From an uncultured Lachnospiraceae bacterium (lineage in GTDB: Bacteria; Bacillota; Clostridia; Lachnospirales; Lachnospiraceae): a stretch of DNA of 64,000 bases. The stretch lies in NCBI GenBank assembly GCA_948470335.1, contig CAOKOL010000006.1, positions 1 through 64,000 on the forward strand. Reading direction: 5' to 3'. The translations under genes were made by a program, and so were the position numbers. Shown piece after piece: positions 25,007 through 34,033 of the stretch. The notes beneath the pieces were generated by a model, which saw only the letters and a list, made by a program, of their open reading frames with translations, did not search any database and was not told the DNA's origin. How positions within the stretch are numbered: position 1 is the first letter of the stretch; each line of letters begins with the position of its first letter.

Positions 25007-26965
25007 TTAAAATAAACTAAAAAAATCGTTAGATATTTTTTCTTTGTCTGTTGTGATCTCAATTAATTTTTTTTGACATTTTTCTGCATCAAGTATAAAT
25101 CCTTTGAAATCAATATTATTATGATAAACACGACTGATAAGAGAATTATAATATTCTGGAATGGATAAAATATCTAAATCAGGTGTAAAAAGTTTATATA
25201 TTCCGACTTCTGTGATTTTTTTAAGGAACTTTAGTGAATATTCTTTTACTCTTACTTCTTTGAAAATATCCATATTTTTATGAAATAATAATTTTATTAT
25301 TTCATACGATGGCTTTCTTTGTATTGCAATAATAATATTATCATTTTTGGATAAACTAGACAAATAATTATAATTTTCAATTTTTTGTTTCGTTAGCAAT
25401 TTAACTGCTTGTATATAATCTTCAATGGGCGATGCTTTTTGATTAGTATTGGAATTCACATATTTAACGATAAAAATATTATCAATATATCTATAAAACA
25501 TATCTATTTCCCATAGGTCAAAATTACCTTTAGTAGTCGTATTATATAAATTGACATATCCTTGCAGCACAGGAGTTATAATGTTATCTAGCACTGAATT
25601 ATAGTCAATATCATAACAAAAATCTAACATATTATAATACTTTTGATTATTTTCACTTTTACAAATATCTTTTAATAATTTATTCTCATGATTTTTGCAT
25701 TCTTGACATATAAATACTGCTGCAAAATATTCGGCAAATGATTTATGTGCCCATTTATAATTTAATCCTTCCTCTATGAATAAGGGCACAGTATGAAGGA
25801 TATCATATAAGTAATCATTCGCGTTTGTTTTTATTTCAGGGAATATGTCCATTGAGTCATTAATTAGTTTGAGAATTTCATCTCTTTCATATTCAATTTT
25901 TCCTGTTTTCAAGGAAATAAATCCTATTGCACATAGTATTTTTCGGAACTCTTCAATGTCTAATTTTGACTTTTTTTTATGAACTGCACCAAGCCCTTTT
26001 GTAGTATCATGTCGATCAAATAAAGCATCATAAACTTGACGATAAAATATATGTTTTTTATAATGTAAAACATTCTTATATTGAAACGTGAGATAAAGTA
26101 GAGAAACCATTAATGGGTTACCTAAAAATTCATGGAGGGCATTATAATTTTCGTTATTTTTTATTTCATTTATTAGTTCTTTTGACTTTTCTCCATAATT
26201 ATCGTATTTTCTAATTAATTCAAATGCTTCTGGACTAGTTAAGTCTTTGATGTGATATTTTTTAAAATCTCCAAACTCGCTCAAATAATCATCCTCTCTT
26301 GAGGTTAGAACAAAACTATTTTGACTGGCATATGTTAAAAAAAGTCTTATTTCTTTAGTAATATATGATTTATCTTCCTCTAATATTTCATCATACCCAT
26401 CAAAGAAAAAAATAAAATCACCTCTTTTTAGTAACTCTTTAATATCAATTCCTGTAATTTTTTCGTTGTCCAATTGAATTTCTTTGACTATAAATGATTC
26501 TATAGATTGCCCTCTTTCCAGTTTCCTTAATTCGATTAAAAAGGGTATACTCCATCTTTTTTTTATGCAAAAGTTTGACAAAAATTTTACTAGTGTGGAT
26601 TTTCCCATGCCAGCGGAATCAATGATTAAAATTTTAATTGGGTCATAAAATATATTTTTTAAATTTTCGTCTATAATTACTCTATTATTATTTTTTTTCC
26701 CATTTTGAACAATTGTCAATGGAATATATAATTCATCTATAGTTTTAGTTTCTTTTTGAAATACAATAGTATTCATATATTTGTTGAATTCATATTTTTT
26801 ATTTAAATATTCTCTTAGCAAATCGTTTATTATTTCTATATCTTGAGGTTTATTTATTATTTTATCCAATTTGTCTACAATAAATTTATCCACCAATAAA
26901 TCAATAGCCTTATTAATTCCTTTTTTGTTGGCTTCTTCAATTGCTTTTTCTGTAATAGTATTCAA
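25007..26965 (-). CDS. NACHT-domain NTPase (candidate defence protein)
   Basis: 652 residues. The NACHT ATPase is at about 108-330: Walker A GMGKST at 119-124, the acidic Walker B FFDGYDE at 187-193, and the sensor TSRED at 221-225. A short helical N-terminal region (1-85) and a C-terminal helical region of 300 residues without clear repeats complete it. Standalone bacterial NACHT proteins are established anti-phage defence genes; this one has no fused effector that I recognise. The DNA is markedly more AT-rich than either neighbour. It has its own promoter at 27000-27028, and it sits as cargo between the recombinase and the right end. Confidence 0.85.
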   Translation of the reverse strand: MNTITEKAIEEANKKGINKAIDLLVDKFIVDKLDKIINKPQDIEIINDLLREYLNKKYEFNKYMNTIVFQKETKTIDELYIPLTIVQNGKKNNNRVIIDENLKNIFYDPIKILIIDSAGMGKSTLVKFLSNFCIKKRWSIPFLIELRKLERGQSIESFIVKEIQLDNEKITGIDIKELLKRGDFIFFFDGYDEILEEDKSYITKEIRLFLTYASQNSFVLTSREDDYLSEFGDFKKYHIKDLTSPEAFELIRKYDNYGEKSKELINEIKNNENYNALHEFLGNPLMVSLLYLTFQYKNVLHYKKHIFYRQVYDALFDRHDTTKGLGAVHKKKSKLDIEEFRKILCAIGFISLKTGKIEYERDEILKLINDSMDIFPEIKTNANDYLYDILHTVPLFIEEGLNYKWAHKSFAEYFAAVFICQECKNHENKLLKDICKSENNQKYYNMLDFCYDIDYNSVLDNIITPVLQGYVNLYNTTTKGNFDLWEIDMFYRYIDNIFIVKYVNSNTNQKASPIEDYIQAVKLLTKQKIENYNYLSSLSKNDNIIIAIQRKPSYEIIKLLFHKNMDIFKEVRVKEYSLKFLKKITEVGIYKLFTPDLDILSIPEYYNSLISRVYHNNIDFKGFILDAEKCQKKLIEITTDKEKISNDFFSLF

Positions 26966-26999
26966 TTTGACAATCCTCTTTTCATGATTAATTTTCCTA

Positions 27000-27028
27000 A
27001 TTATACCATATATGACAAATTTCTACAA
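27000..27028 (-). promoter_or_regulatory. Sigma-A promoter of the NACHT gene
   Basis: On the minus strand, TTGTAG (27028-27023) and a consensus TATAAT (27005-27000) are 17 bp apart, 35 bp before the ATG at 26965. A gaggatt ribosome site lies between. Confidence 0.7.
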
Positions 27029-27094
27029 TATATATTTTTAATTGATCCGATTTAAAAAATATCCCATTTAGCTAAAATATGATTGCTTTATAAT

Positions 27095-27112
27095 GTCGAG
27101 AAGATGGTAACA
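27095..27112. other. Right attachment junction (attR) of the element in cpaF
   Basis: To the right of 27109 the sequence reads in frame as the conserved CpaF motif NTGHDGSLSTGHANSPEG. To the left it is AT-rich DNA with in-frame stops (TAA at 27091-27093), and the residues that should precede NTGH (normally Ala-Met or similar) are replaced by GAT GGT. The change therefore falls within roughly 27100-27109. The crossover dinucleotide of the serine recombinase should be here, but a precise one cannot be assigned without the left junction. Confidence 0.7.
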
Positions 27113-27510
27113 CGGGCCATGACGGCAGTCTTTCCACTGGCCATGCCAATTCTCCGGAAGGGATGCTGAGCCGTCTGGAAACGATGGTTCTTACAGGTTC
27201 CGCGGATTTGCCCCTTCCTGCCATCAGGCAGCAGATCGGCACGGCGGTAGATTATATCGTTCATCTGTCCCGTCTGCGGGACTTTTCCAGAAAGTGTATG
27301 CAGATTGCCGAGGTGGTAGGGTATGACCATGATGCGGGAAAGATTCTTCTGAATCCGATCTTTAAATTTGTGGAAGACAAAAAAGCGGGTTCCCGAACCC
27401 GGGTAGTGGGGCAGCTGGTTCGTACGGAGAATAAGATAATCAATACGGATAAATTTGAGCTGTCGGGCATTTATGACTATCTGGAGGATGGAGATGAAAC
27501 AGGAGCATAA
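27109..27510 (+). pseudogene. cpaF: cpaF/tadA 3' fragment, interrupted by the element
   Basis: The frame from 27109 encodes the C-terminal third of a CpaF/TadA secretion ATPase: NTGHDGSLSTGHANS, MLSRLETMVLTGSADLP, IRQQIGTAVDYIVHLSRLRD, and the terminal IAEVVGYDHDAG region. The Walker A and B part is absent; it would lie beyond the element's left end. A separate start at 27163 gives only 115 residues, too short for function. CpaF powers Tad pilus assembly, and in this state it cannot be made as one protein. Excision by the serine recombinase should restore it. The stop overlaps tadB by 17 bp. Confidence 0.9.
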
Positions 27511-28279
27511 TACAAAAGAAAAAATAAGAATCAGATATTATGAAGACAATATGGGTCGAGCCCGTCATTTGGCGGTGTATCTGGTCTTTGCTGTGGCAAT
27601 CGGGCTGATTCTCTATATTTATTATCATCAGGTGATCGTATCGGTTCTGGGAGGGCTGGTGATCGCTGTGTTTCAGGAAAAAAATTACGCGAAATCCGTA
27701 CAGCGGAAGCGGATGAGACAGCTGCGGCTGCAATTTAAGGAATTTCTGGAGATTATAACTATTTCCATCAGCGGCGGAAGCGGGCGGTCCATGGAGAATG
27801 CGGTGATTGACGCGGTCCATGATCTGGAGATGATCTATAATGAGCGCTCTGATATCGTGCGGGAGATTGGCCTGATTGTCAGTGACTATCAGAGCGCCGG
27901 GATTCCAATGAGCCAGGGCTTCCGGGAGCTGGGGGAACGCAGTGAGGTGGATGACATTATCAGCTTTGCGGCTATTTACTCTACGATTGAAGGAAAAACC
28001 AGCGATTACGGATATATTATTTCTCAGACCCATGACATTATCAAAGAGAAAGTAGAGATTACAATGGAAATCGAAACCGGGATCGCATCGGCGAAATCGG
28101 AGGCATATATGATGCTGGTTCTGCCGCTGGTGCTGATCGTCGTCATGTCTTCCATGGGAAGTGATTTCCTTGGCGCACTGTTTACCACAGCCATTGGCAG
28201 AGCGGCGGCTACGGTGGGGGTAATTTGTACTTTTGTATCCTATGTGATAGCGGTCAGGGCGACGGAAATTGAAGTATAA
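27494..28279 (+). CDS. tadB: Tad pilus inner-membrane platform protein TadB
   Basis: 261 residues from ATG 27494 (ctggagg 6 nt upstream; an upstream start at 27455 would overlap the cpaF end without a ribosome site). The N-terminal membrane segment (HLAVYLVFAVAIGLILYIYY), a type II secretion F domain with KEFLEIITISISGGSGRSME, and two C-terminal membrane helices (MLVLPLVLIVVMSSMG; VGVICTFVSYVIAV) are as in TadB. It forms the membrane platform with TadC, on which CpaF acts. The gene starts inside the 3' end of the cpaF fragment, so its transcription came originally from the cpaF mRNA. Confidence 0.9.
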   Translation: MKQEHNTKEKIRIRYYEDNMGRARHLAVYLVFAVAIGLILYIYYHQVIVSVLGGLVIAVFQEKNYAKSVQRKRMRQLRLQFKEFLEIITISISGGSGRSMENAVIDAVHDLEMIYNERSDIVREIGLIVSDYQSAGIPMSQGFRELGERSEVDDIISFAAIYSTIEGKTSDYGYIISQTHDIIKEKVEITMEIETGIASAKSEAYMMLVLPLVLIVVMSSMGSDFLGALFTTAIGRAAATVGVICTFVSYVIAVRATEIEV

Positions 28280-28380
28280 AACGGACTCGGTGAAAACGGC
28301 AGTGCCAGGTGTTCATGAAAACGCGATGGGCCGGAGACCGGAAAGGAAATTGCAGAAAAGCATAGTTTGGAGGAGGAAAC

Positions 28381-29472
28381 GTGCTGATATTGATTTTGAT
28401 GGCGCTTGCCACAGGGCTGGGCGTTCTGCTGATCTTTGAAGTGGGAAAAGCTGACCGTGTGGCGGTGGTGGAGATTGTGCTCTGTAAAGGCTGGTCAAAT
28501 CGTTTTAAAAAACAGACCATAGAAGAAAAGAAAGAAAATTTTTTATTTGACTATGACAGATATCACACGGTAAGACAGAAAAAAGCAGTAAAGAAAGTCT
28601 TAAACTGGAACAAAGAGATCGCAGGCTATCAAAAAGAAGAAGAAAAATATCTGTCGGGAAAAAAGATGAGTCTTTTAGACAGTATTCCGCTGCTGGGGTA
28701 TCAACTGATGTCTGATTTAAAGCTGGACGCGAATCTGGACCTGCTTCGTGATCTGACCAAAAAATGCGAGCGCTCAGGATATATCGAGCTGGAAAAGAAG
28801 CAGGAGACCAACGGAAAGGCCAATGCCCAGATTTACGCGAAGTATCTGATTGCTTCTCTGTTTTCCTATATTCTGGCCGGTATTATGCTGGCCTGTGTGT
28901 GTACGGCGCTGACTATGGCGCTGGAGTTGGAAACGGTGCAGATGGTGATGATCGGGCTTACCGCACTGACAGTGCCTGCGCTGATGGGTTATCTGCCTTA
29001 CGATGCGCTGCAGGCAAAGGCAGATGCCCGTCAGGAGGCTGTTGATCTGGACTTTCCCAATGTTCTCTCAAAAATGGCACTTTTAATTACTGCAGGCATG
29101 AACCTGACCAATGCGGTGGAGGAAACCTCAAAGAGCGGAAATACTCTGATGTATCAGGAATTGCGGCTTGTGGTGAAAGAGATGAATCAGGGAAACGCCA
29201 TGTCAGGGGCCTTTGCCCGTATGCAGTGTCGCTGTGACAATCGGTTTCTGGATCGTCTGGTGTCAGTGGCGATTAAAAGCTATTCGTCAGGAAACGCGAA
29301 TCTGGCGGAAGATCTCAGGGAAATTAATGAGGAATGCTGGCTGAATAAAAAGCATCATTCCAGGCGGATGACTGAGAATATTCAGAATAAATTGTTTATT
29401 CCTACGATGCTGATGTTTGTGGGGATTCTGGTAGTGATTGTTGTTCCGGCAATGGCAGGGTTTCATTTGTAG
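28381..29472 (+). CDS. tadC: Tad pilus inner-membrane platform protein TadC
   Basis: 363 residues, starting with GTG at 28381 after a perfect ggaggagg site. N-terminal membrane helix (LILMALATGLGVLLIFEV), then a cytoplasmic part, a middle membrane pair (IASLFSYILAGIMLACVC; MVMIGLTALTVPALMGYL), and the T2SSF-type segment ALLITAGMNLTNAVEETSK before the last helix (MLMFVGILVVIVVPAMAGF). It is the second platform protein of the Tad machine. About 100 bp, without another gene, separate it from tadB. Confidence 0.9.
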   Translation: MLILILMALATGLGVLLIFEVGKADRVAVVEIVLCKGWSNRFKKQTIEEKKENFLFDYDRYHTVRQKKAVKKVLNWNKEIAGYQKEEEKYLSGKKMSLLDSIPLLGYQLMSDLKLDANLDLLRDLTKKCERSGYIELEKKQETNGKANAQIYAKYLIASLFSYILAGIMLACVCTALTMALELETVQMVMIGLTALTVPALMGYLPYDALQAKADARQEAVDLDFPNVLSKMALLITAGMNLTNAVEETSKSGNTLMYQELRLVVKEMNQGNAMSGAFARMQCRCDNRFLDRLVSVAIKSYSSGNANLAEDLREINEECWLNKKHHSRRMTENIQNKLFIPTMLMFVGILVVIVVPAMAGFHL

Positions 29473-29527
29473 CGGTTGGCGGATGACGATAAATGAATGA
29501 TTTTATTTTAAGAGGAGGAATGATGGC

Positions 29528-29779
29528 ATGAACGTATTAGACAGAAGCTATATCTGGCTGGCAGTAAGGGCAGACAGGGTGAAAGAGGATATGAAAGAAT
29601 TTTTCACCAATCAGGATGGTGTGTCGAATGTGGTGGCGACGATTATTGTAATGTTGATTACGGTATTGCTGATTGCAGCGTTTTGGAAACAGTTAAGAGA
29701 GTGGATGGAAGATCTTCTAGGTAGAATTTTTAGCACAGGGGAAGATATGGACATGAATCCGTTAAATGGTGGGGAATAA
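29528..29779 (+). CDS. Flp1-like type IVb pilin
   Basis: 83 residues. The central NQDGVSNVVATIIVMLITVL and the following LIAAFW form the prepilin cleavage site (after G31) and hydrophobic assembly helix typical of the Flp1-like group in Clostridia. The residues after the helix are acidic. It would be the major pilin of the Tad pilus, processed by the prepilin peptidase encoded downstream. Spacing from tadC is 55 bp, with ggagga before the ATG. Confidence 0.85.
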   Translation: MNVLDRSYIWLAVRADRVKEDMKEFFTNQDGVSNVVATIIVMLITVLLIAAFWKQLREWMEDLLGRIFSTGEDMDMNPLNGGE

Positions 29780-29828
29780 TAATTGTCATTGACCAGATGC
29801 GTTAACCAATAATTGGAGGAACAGATAT

Positions 29829-30497
29829 ATGAAAAAATACAATCGACAAAACGAACAGGGTTTTGTAGCGGTCGAGGCGGTTATCATTCTGCCTTTGGCA
29901 GTTCTCAGCGTGGTATTTCTTCTGTATCTGTCCCTCTTTCTGTTCCAGCGGGCAAATTTGCAGGCTGTGCTGGAAACCAGTATTGTCTATTATAAGAATG
30001 AGGTCACAGATACCTACATAACCAGAAACAGCGAGGTCGTTTACAGTGTGGCGGAAGGCAATCAGATCGGCGCAGGCAATTCCTATGAGGCGTCGATGCC
30101 TTTAAATCCCTACAGAGGGATGTTTGGAGACGGAAAGAATCTGGGTTCCCAGGCGGATTTTGAAAAGTATTTTCATTCCGTAGCGGGAAATATGCTGTTT
30201 AATCATCATCTGACCCTGACCATCTCTTACGATAACCGTCTGATCGCCGATGAGTTTTCGGTGACGGCGATTCAAAAAGTGATTTTTCCTATGGATCTGA
30301 GCATGATCGGCGTGGGAAGAGAATATGAGATTTCGGCGACGGCCCGTGTGGCCGTGGTGGATCACGATGCCCTGATTCGGGATGTGGATTATGGCATCGA
30401 CCTGGTGAAAGATACGAAAATCGGAGAATATGCCCGTCAGATTGCTGCAAAGGTGACAGAGGCATATAAAGAAATGAAAAGAATTCTTGGCGCGTAA
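29829..30497 (+). CDS. tadE: TadE-like pseudopilin (first)
   Basis: 222 residues. The N-terminus has the pseudopilin motif GFVAVEAVIILP with cleavage after G11 and Glu at +5 (E16), then a membrane helix (LAVLSVVFLLYLSLFLF). The rest is a periphery domain with few distinct motifs. TadE-type proteins are minor pilins needed for pilus assembly. TTGGAGG precedes the ATG. It is followed by a larger DUF5702 protein and a second TadE-like protein, an arrangement common in Gram-positive Tad loci. Confidence 0.82.
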   Translation: MKKYNRQNEQGFVAVEAVIILPLAVLSVVFLLYLSLFLFQRANLQAVLETSIVYYKNEVTDTYITRNSEVVYSVAEGNQIGAGNSYEASMPLNPYRGMFGDGKNLGSQADFEKYFHSVAGNMLFNHHLTLTISYDNRLIADEFSVTAIQKVIFPMDLSMIGVGREYEISATARVAVVDHDALIRDVDYGIDLVKDTKIGEYARQIAAKVTEAYKEMKRILGA

Positions 30498-30589
30498 ACA
30501 TGGGCGCGATGAGTCTGGGAGTCAGTTCCCAAATTTGACCAGATGGAAAGACGGCATATCTCAGAGGGCTCTGCGCCAGAGAGGAAGAT

Positions 30590-33079
30590 ATGAAAAAGCA
30601 TCACAGACAAAGAGGAATGATTACGGTTTTTGTCACATTGATGATGGTGCCGGTGGTAGTGATCACCGGTCTGATGGTCGATGTGTCCCGTTTGAAATTA
30701 TATAGTTCACAGGCTGTTATGGCGGCGGATTCTTACGGCGAGGCCATATTAAGTGAATATGACAATCTGCTGAAAGAACTTTACGGCCTGTTTTCTGTCA
30801 CCCAGAATGAGGAAGGGATGGCAGCGCTTGAAACCATGAAAAAATATACGGAGTATTCGTTTCATCCGAATGGGGACGGTAAGGGCCTGAGCGGTTTTAT
30901 GCCCTATAAAAGTGCTGATGTAGATGTTATCTATGAGCCGATCAACGGCGCCACGCTGAATAATCCCAACGTGCTGATGACACAGATCAGCGATTTTATG
31001 AAATACCGTATCGTGGAAGAAGTGCTGGACGGTGACAGTGTGCTGGGTACTTTAGATCAATTTGACAAAATGGATGCGGATATGACGGTAATGAAAGACC
31101 GGAAAGATCTCACGGACAGCAGTCAGAAGGTTTTGGAAGAAATCAGCAATTATTTCGAGATTTTAGAAAAAATAAATGACTATCCCGGTTTTATTAAAGA
31201 AGAAGAAAAACGATACAAAGCATACAGTGAGAAACTGACTGAGATTTCCACTGGTTCAGATTATGAGGATTATGTTTTTTATCTGGAGCATAAGCAGGAG
31301 TGCGAGGAGGCCATCGAAAAAAAAGCCCGTATTGATAAGGAAAATGTGGGTAAAAAACCGGAAGAACAGGAAAAACTGAGTGAATGGGAAGAACATCTGA
31401 TCGATATTGCGAACAGAGTATCTGACTATGACAGGCAGATCGCAGATATGGTGAATCCGCTGAAAGAGAAAGCGAGAAACTATACCGGAACCGGAAAGAA
31501 AACGGATTATGAGGCTGTTCCTGATCAGATTTCCGATCTTGAAAAAAGCGCAAATAAGATCGATCAGTCTATCAGGACGCTGGATCATCAGGTAAACCAG
31601 CTGAAAGGGGAGTTAGGCGGCTGTTCAGAAAAAGTACGGGAAGGAATTAATGAAGAAATAGCAGGGCTGGAGGACATTTTGGCGCTGAAAGACGATTTCC
31701 TGGAGACATACAGTCTGATCGAGCCGATTCACAAAGATTCCGAACAGTCACGAAACAACAAAAAAAAGATGGATGAGAAGCTTGACAGTCTGGATACGGT
31801 GTTGGAAAATCTGAAAACCGGAAATATTGAACCGGGCGCCTCCTACTGGGCGGCGACGATATCATTTGACTGGTATAGTTTCCGGGAGGATAAAGATCAA
31901 TTCTATAAAGAACTGGAAAGAATCTGCGGTTCGGAAGGAACCGGCGGCGATAAAGATGCGGGGAAGAAAAAGCAGAAGGAAGCGGATCAAGCGAGAGAAG
32001 ATGCAGAAAACGCTTTGAAACAGGAGGACGAAACGACAGATGCCAGAGATATACCGGCTTCCATAGCGGCGCAGCTTCAAGTTTCGGGCGGTTCCGGCGG
32101 CGCGGTTCCCGATCTGCTCAGCTACTTTTCCGGAGGGCTGTCTTTCCATGCAATCGGCAATGTGGGTTCTCATCTGATTGATAAGTTTCTGGTGACAAGC
32201 TATGATTTCGGCATGTTTTCCAGCCGGGTTTCCGGCAAGGAGCCGGAAGATGAGAATGAGATCAGCGAGCTGAAAGATGTGGATGCGGATAACAGCGCTT
32301 ACTATGATGTGAGTCTGACCGGTTATAAAATGTCAAAAAATATCAATTATTTATACGGCGCTGAACTGGAATATCTGTTAGGCGGACGAAGCAGTTCCAA
32401 AGAGAATCTGAACGAGACGAGGAATATTATCTGCGGTGTGCGGATGACGATGAATTTTGTTTCTACATATTCGATCAAAGAGATTAATGATGTGATAAAT
32501 GCAATTGCAAACACAGCGGCAAGTGCGGTTGCGGCCAGTGGCGTCGGAGCGGCTGTGGCGCCTTTGGTGCGGGTGGCCGTCAGCGGAGCATTGCGGGCGG
32601 CTATCGCTACGATAGAGACTTATGCGGACTGGACGGCACTGAAAAATAGAGAAAAGGTAACATTTTTGAAATCAAAAGTCGATCAGATGGAAAGCTTTGA
32701 TCAAATTGCAGGTCTGCTGGAAGGAAAAGTAAGCAGGAATCAGAGCGCTTCGGACAAAGGGCTGCAGCTGGACTATGAAGATTATCTGTATGTTCTGATC
32801 TGTCTGATGCTGGATACCAATACATTAATGTCACGAACGGCAAATTTGATTACACTGAATGTGAATCAGGCGCAGAATACCGGTGATACGCTGTCTTTAC
32901 TGAAATTCAAAATGGCGGATACGGTAACGGCTGTTAAAAGTACATGTAAAGTAAAGATGGATTTTGTGGTAGTCCCTGATCATTTTATAGAGCTGTATTT
33001 GTCCGGTACTTCGACGGAATCCATGATTGAAGTGCTGGAAGACCGCTATCTGGGATATTCGATCATAAGAGGATATTAA
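30590..33079 (+). CDS. DUF5702-domain Tad-locus protein (TadG-like)
   Basis: 829 residues. The N-terminal GMITVFVTLMMVPVVVITG helix (from G9) resembles a pseudopilin leader but has Phe instead of Glu at +5. DUF5702 follows (DVSRLKLYSSQAVMAADSYG). A long coiled-coil region with many Lys and Glu (about 185-400) and a linker lead to a Gly/Ala-rich segment (about 660-690). The C-terminal part ends SGTSTESMIEVLEDRYLGYS. Large proteins of this kind take the TadG position in clostridial loci. The next ATG (33080) begins right after its stop codon, so it is cotranslated. Confidence 0.78.
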   Translation: MKKHHRQRGMITVFVTLMMVPVVVITGLMVDVSRLKLYSSQAVMAADSYGEAILSEYDNLLKELYGLFSVTQNEEGMAALETMKKYTEYSFHPNGDGKGLSGFMPYKSADVDVIYEPINGATLNNPNVLMTQISDFMKYRIVEEVLDGDSVLGTLDQFDKMDADMTVMKDRKDLTDSSQKVLEEISNYFEILEKINDYPGFIKEEEKRYKAYSEKLTEISTGSDYEDYVFYLEHKQECEEAIEKKARIDKENVGKKPEEQEKLSEWEEHLIDIANRVSDYDRQIADMVNPLKEKARNYTGTGKKTDYEAVPDQISDLEKSANKIDQSIRTLDHQVNQLKGELGGCSEKVREGINEEIAGLEDILALKDDFLETYSLIEPIHKDSEQSRNNKKKMDEKLDSLDTVLENLKTGNIEPGASYWAATISFDWYSFREDKDQFYKELERICGSEGTGGDKDAGKKKQKEADQAREDAENALKQEDETTDARDIPASIAAQLQVSGGSGGAVPDLLSYFSGGLSFHAIGNVGSHLIDKFLVTSYDFGMFSSRVSGKEPEDENEISELKDVDADNSAYYDVSLTGYKMSKNINYLYGAELEYLLGGRSSSKENLNETRNIICGVRMTMNFVSTYSIKEINDVINAIANTAASAVAASGVGAAVAPLVRVAVSGALRAAIATIETYADWTALKNREKVTFLKSKVDQMESFDQIAGLLEGKVSRNQSASDKGLQLDYEDYLYVLICLMLDTNTLMSRTANLITLNVNQAQNTGDTLSLLKFKMADTVTAVKSTCKVKMDFVVVPDHFIELYLSGTSTESMIEVLEDRYLGYSIIRGY

Positions 33080-33937
33080 ATGGACGAAAAATTCTGTCAG
33101 GAAAAACAGGAAAATAAGATTAAAGATAAGAAAATACGTAAAAAGGAAGCCGGCATGATGACGGTCGAGGCTGTGCTCAGCCTGGTACCGTTTATCATGG
33201 TCATTCTGGGAATTATTTCTTTTATCAATATCTATGAAGTCCATAATAAAATTCAGTATGCCATGTACCAGCTTGGCAGTGAGCTGTCGGGTTATACATA
33301 TTTTTATCAGGCGCTGGGGCTGCGTACCGGGGATCTGGCGTTAAAGAATGATATTGACACCCAGACAGAACCGGTAGATAAAGCCATTTCAGATATCAGC
33401 AATTTTCTGGAACAGCTGGATTCTCTTTCCACGACGGTCAGCAATATCGGAAATAACGGCGCCGGTGTGGAGAATGTGGGCTCTGTTTATCAGCAGGGGC
33501 AGGAGGTGATTCAGGGAGGCCAGGCGGTGGGAGCGGATATCGAAAGTTTTGCGCAGGATCCAAAATCTTTGCTGCGGGGAATTATATATCTGGGAATAGA
33601 AGCGGGCGAAAACAAAGGGAAACAGCTGCTGATCAGCTGGATGGGAGCCGGTATGATGGAAAATTATCTGGATGCCGGCTTTCTTGCCTCAGGTGCCATG
33701 GACGCGGATACCTACCTGAAAAAGTATGGTGTGAAAGGCGGCCTGTCAGGTCTGGATTACAGCAGAAGCCAGCTGTTTCAGGACAGTCAGAACCGGATGA
33801 TTGATCTGGTAGTGGAGTATGATGTGGAGGTTTATATTTTGAAACTTTTTCTAAAAGATCCGACGATCCATGTGTCCCAGCGGGCGGTGATTCCGGCCTG
33901 GCTGGACGGAGACGGAGTGACCTGCACGAAAGAGTAA
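33080..33937 (+). CDS. TadE-like pseudopilin (second)
   Basis: 285 residues, directly after the DUF5702 gene. The pseudopilin motif GMMTVEAVLSLVP (cleavage after G25, E30 at +5) follows a very basic 24-residue leader. A membrane helix is next (FIMVILGIISFINIY). The extracellular part has an acidic middle with many Gln and Asn. The Glu+5 and long charged leader mark it as a substrate of the prepilin peptidase encoded next. Confidence 0.8.
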   Translation: MDEKFCQEKQENKIKDKKIRKKEAGMMTVEAVLSLVPFIMVILGIISFINIYEVHNKIQYAMYQLGSELSGYTYFYQALGLRTGDLALKNDIDTQTEPVDKAISDISNFLEQLDSLSTTVSNIGNNGAGVENVGSVYQQGQEVIQGGQAVGADIESFAQDPKSLLRGIIYLGIEAGENKGKQLLISWMGAGMMENYLDAGFLASGAMDADTYLKKYGVKGGLSGLDYSRSQLFQDSQNRMIDLVVEYDVEVYILKLFLKDPTIHVSQRAVIPAWLDGDGVTCTKE

Positions 33938-34033
33938 AAGTTTATGGCAATAATAAAAGAATGTCTGTGATGATATGGCTGGAAACCGCCCATATGATTC
34001 AGGGATCAAGGATGAAAGATAAGGGAGGTCTGT

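Noticed and set aside
24797..25015. 72-codon frame with a hydrophobic stretch after the recombinase
   Set aside because: No ribosome site; its ATG is in the loop of a GC stem; it runs into the 3' end of the convergent NACHT gene. A small membrane protein cannot be excluded.
25007..26965. NACHT gene as an Avs-type phage-protein sensor
   Set aside because: No long C-terminal TPR-like sensor and no N-terminal nuclease or protease effector are visible, so only the wider NACHT call is made.
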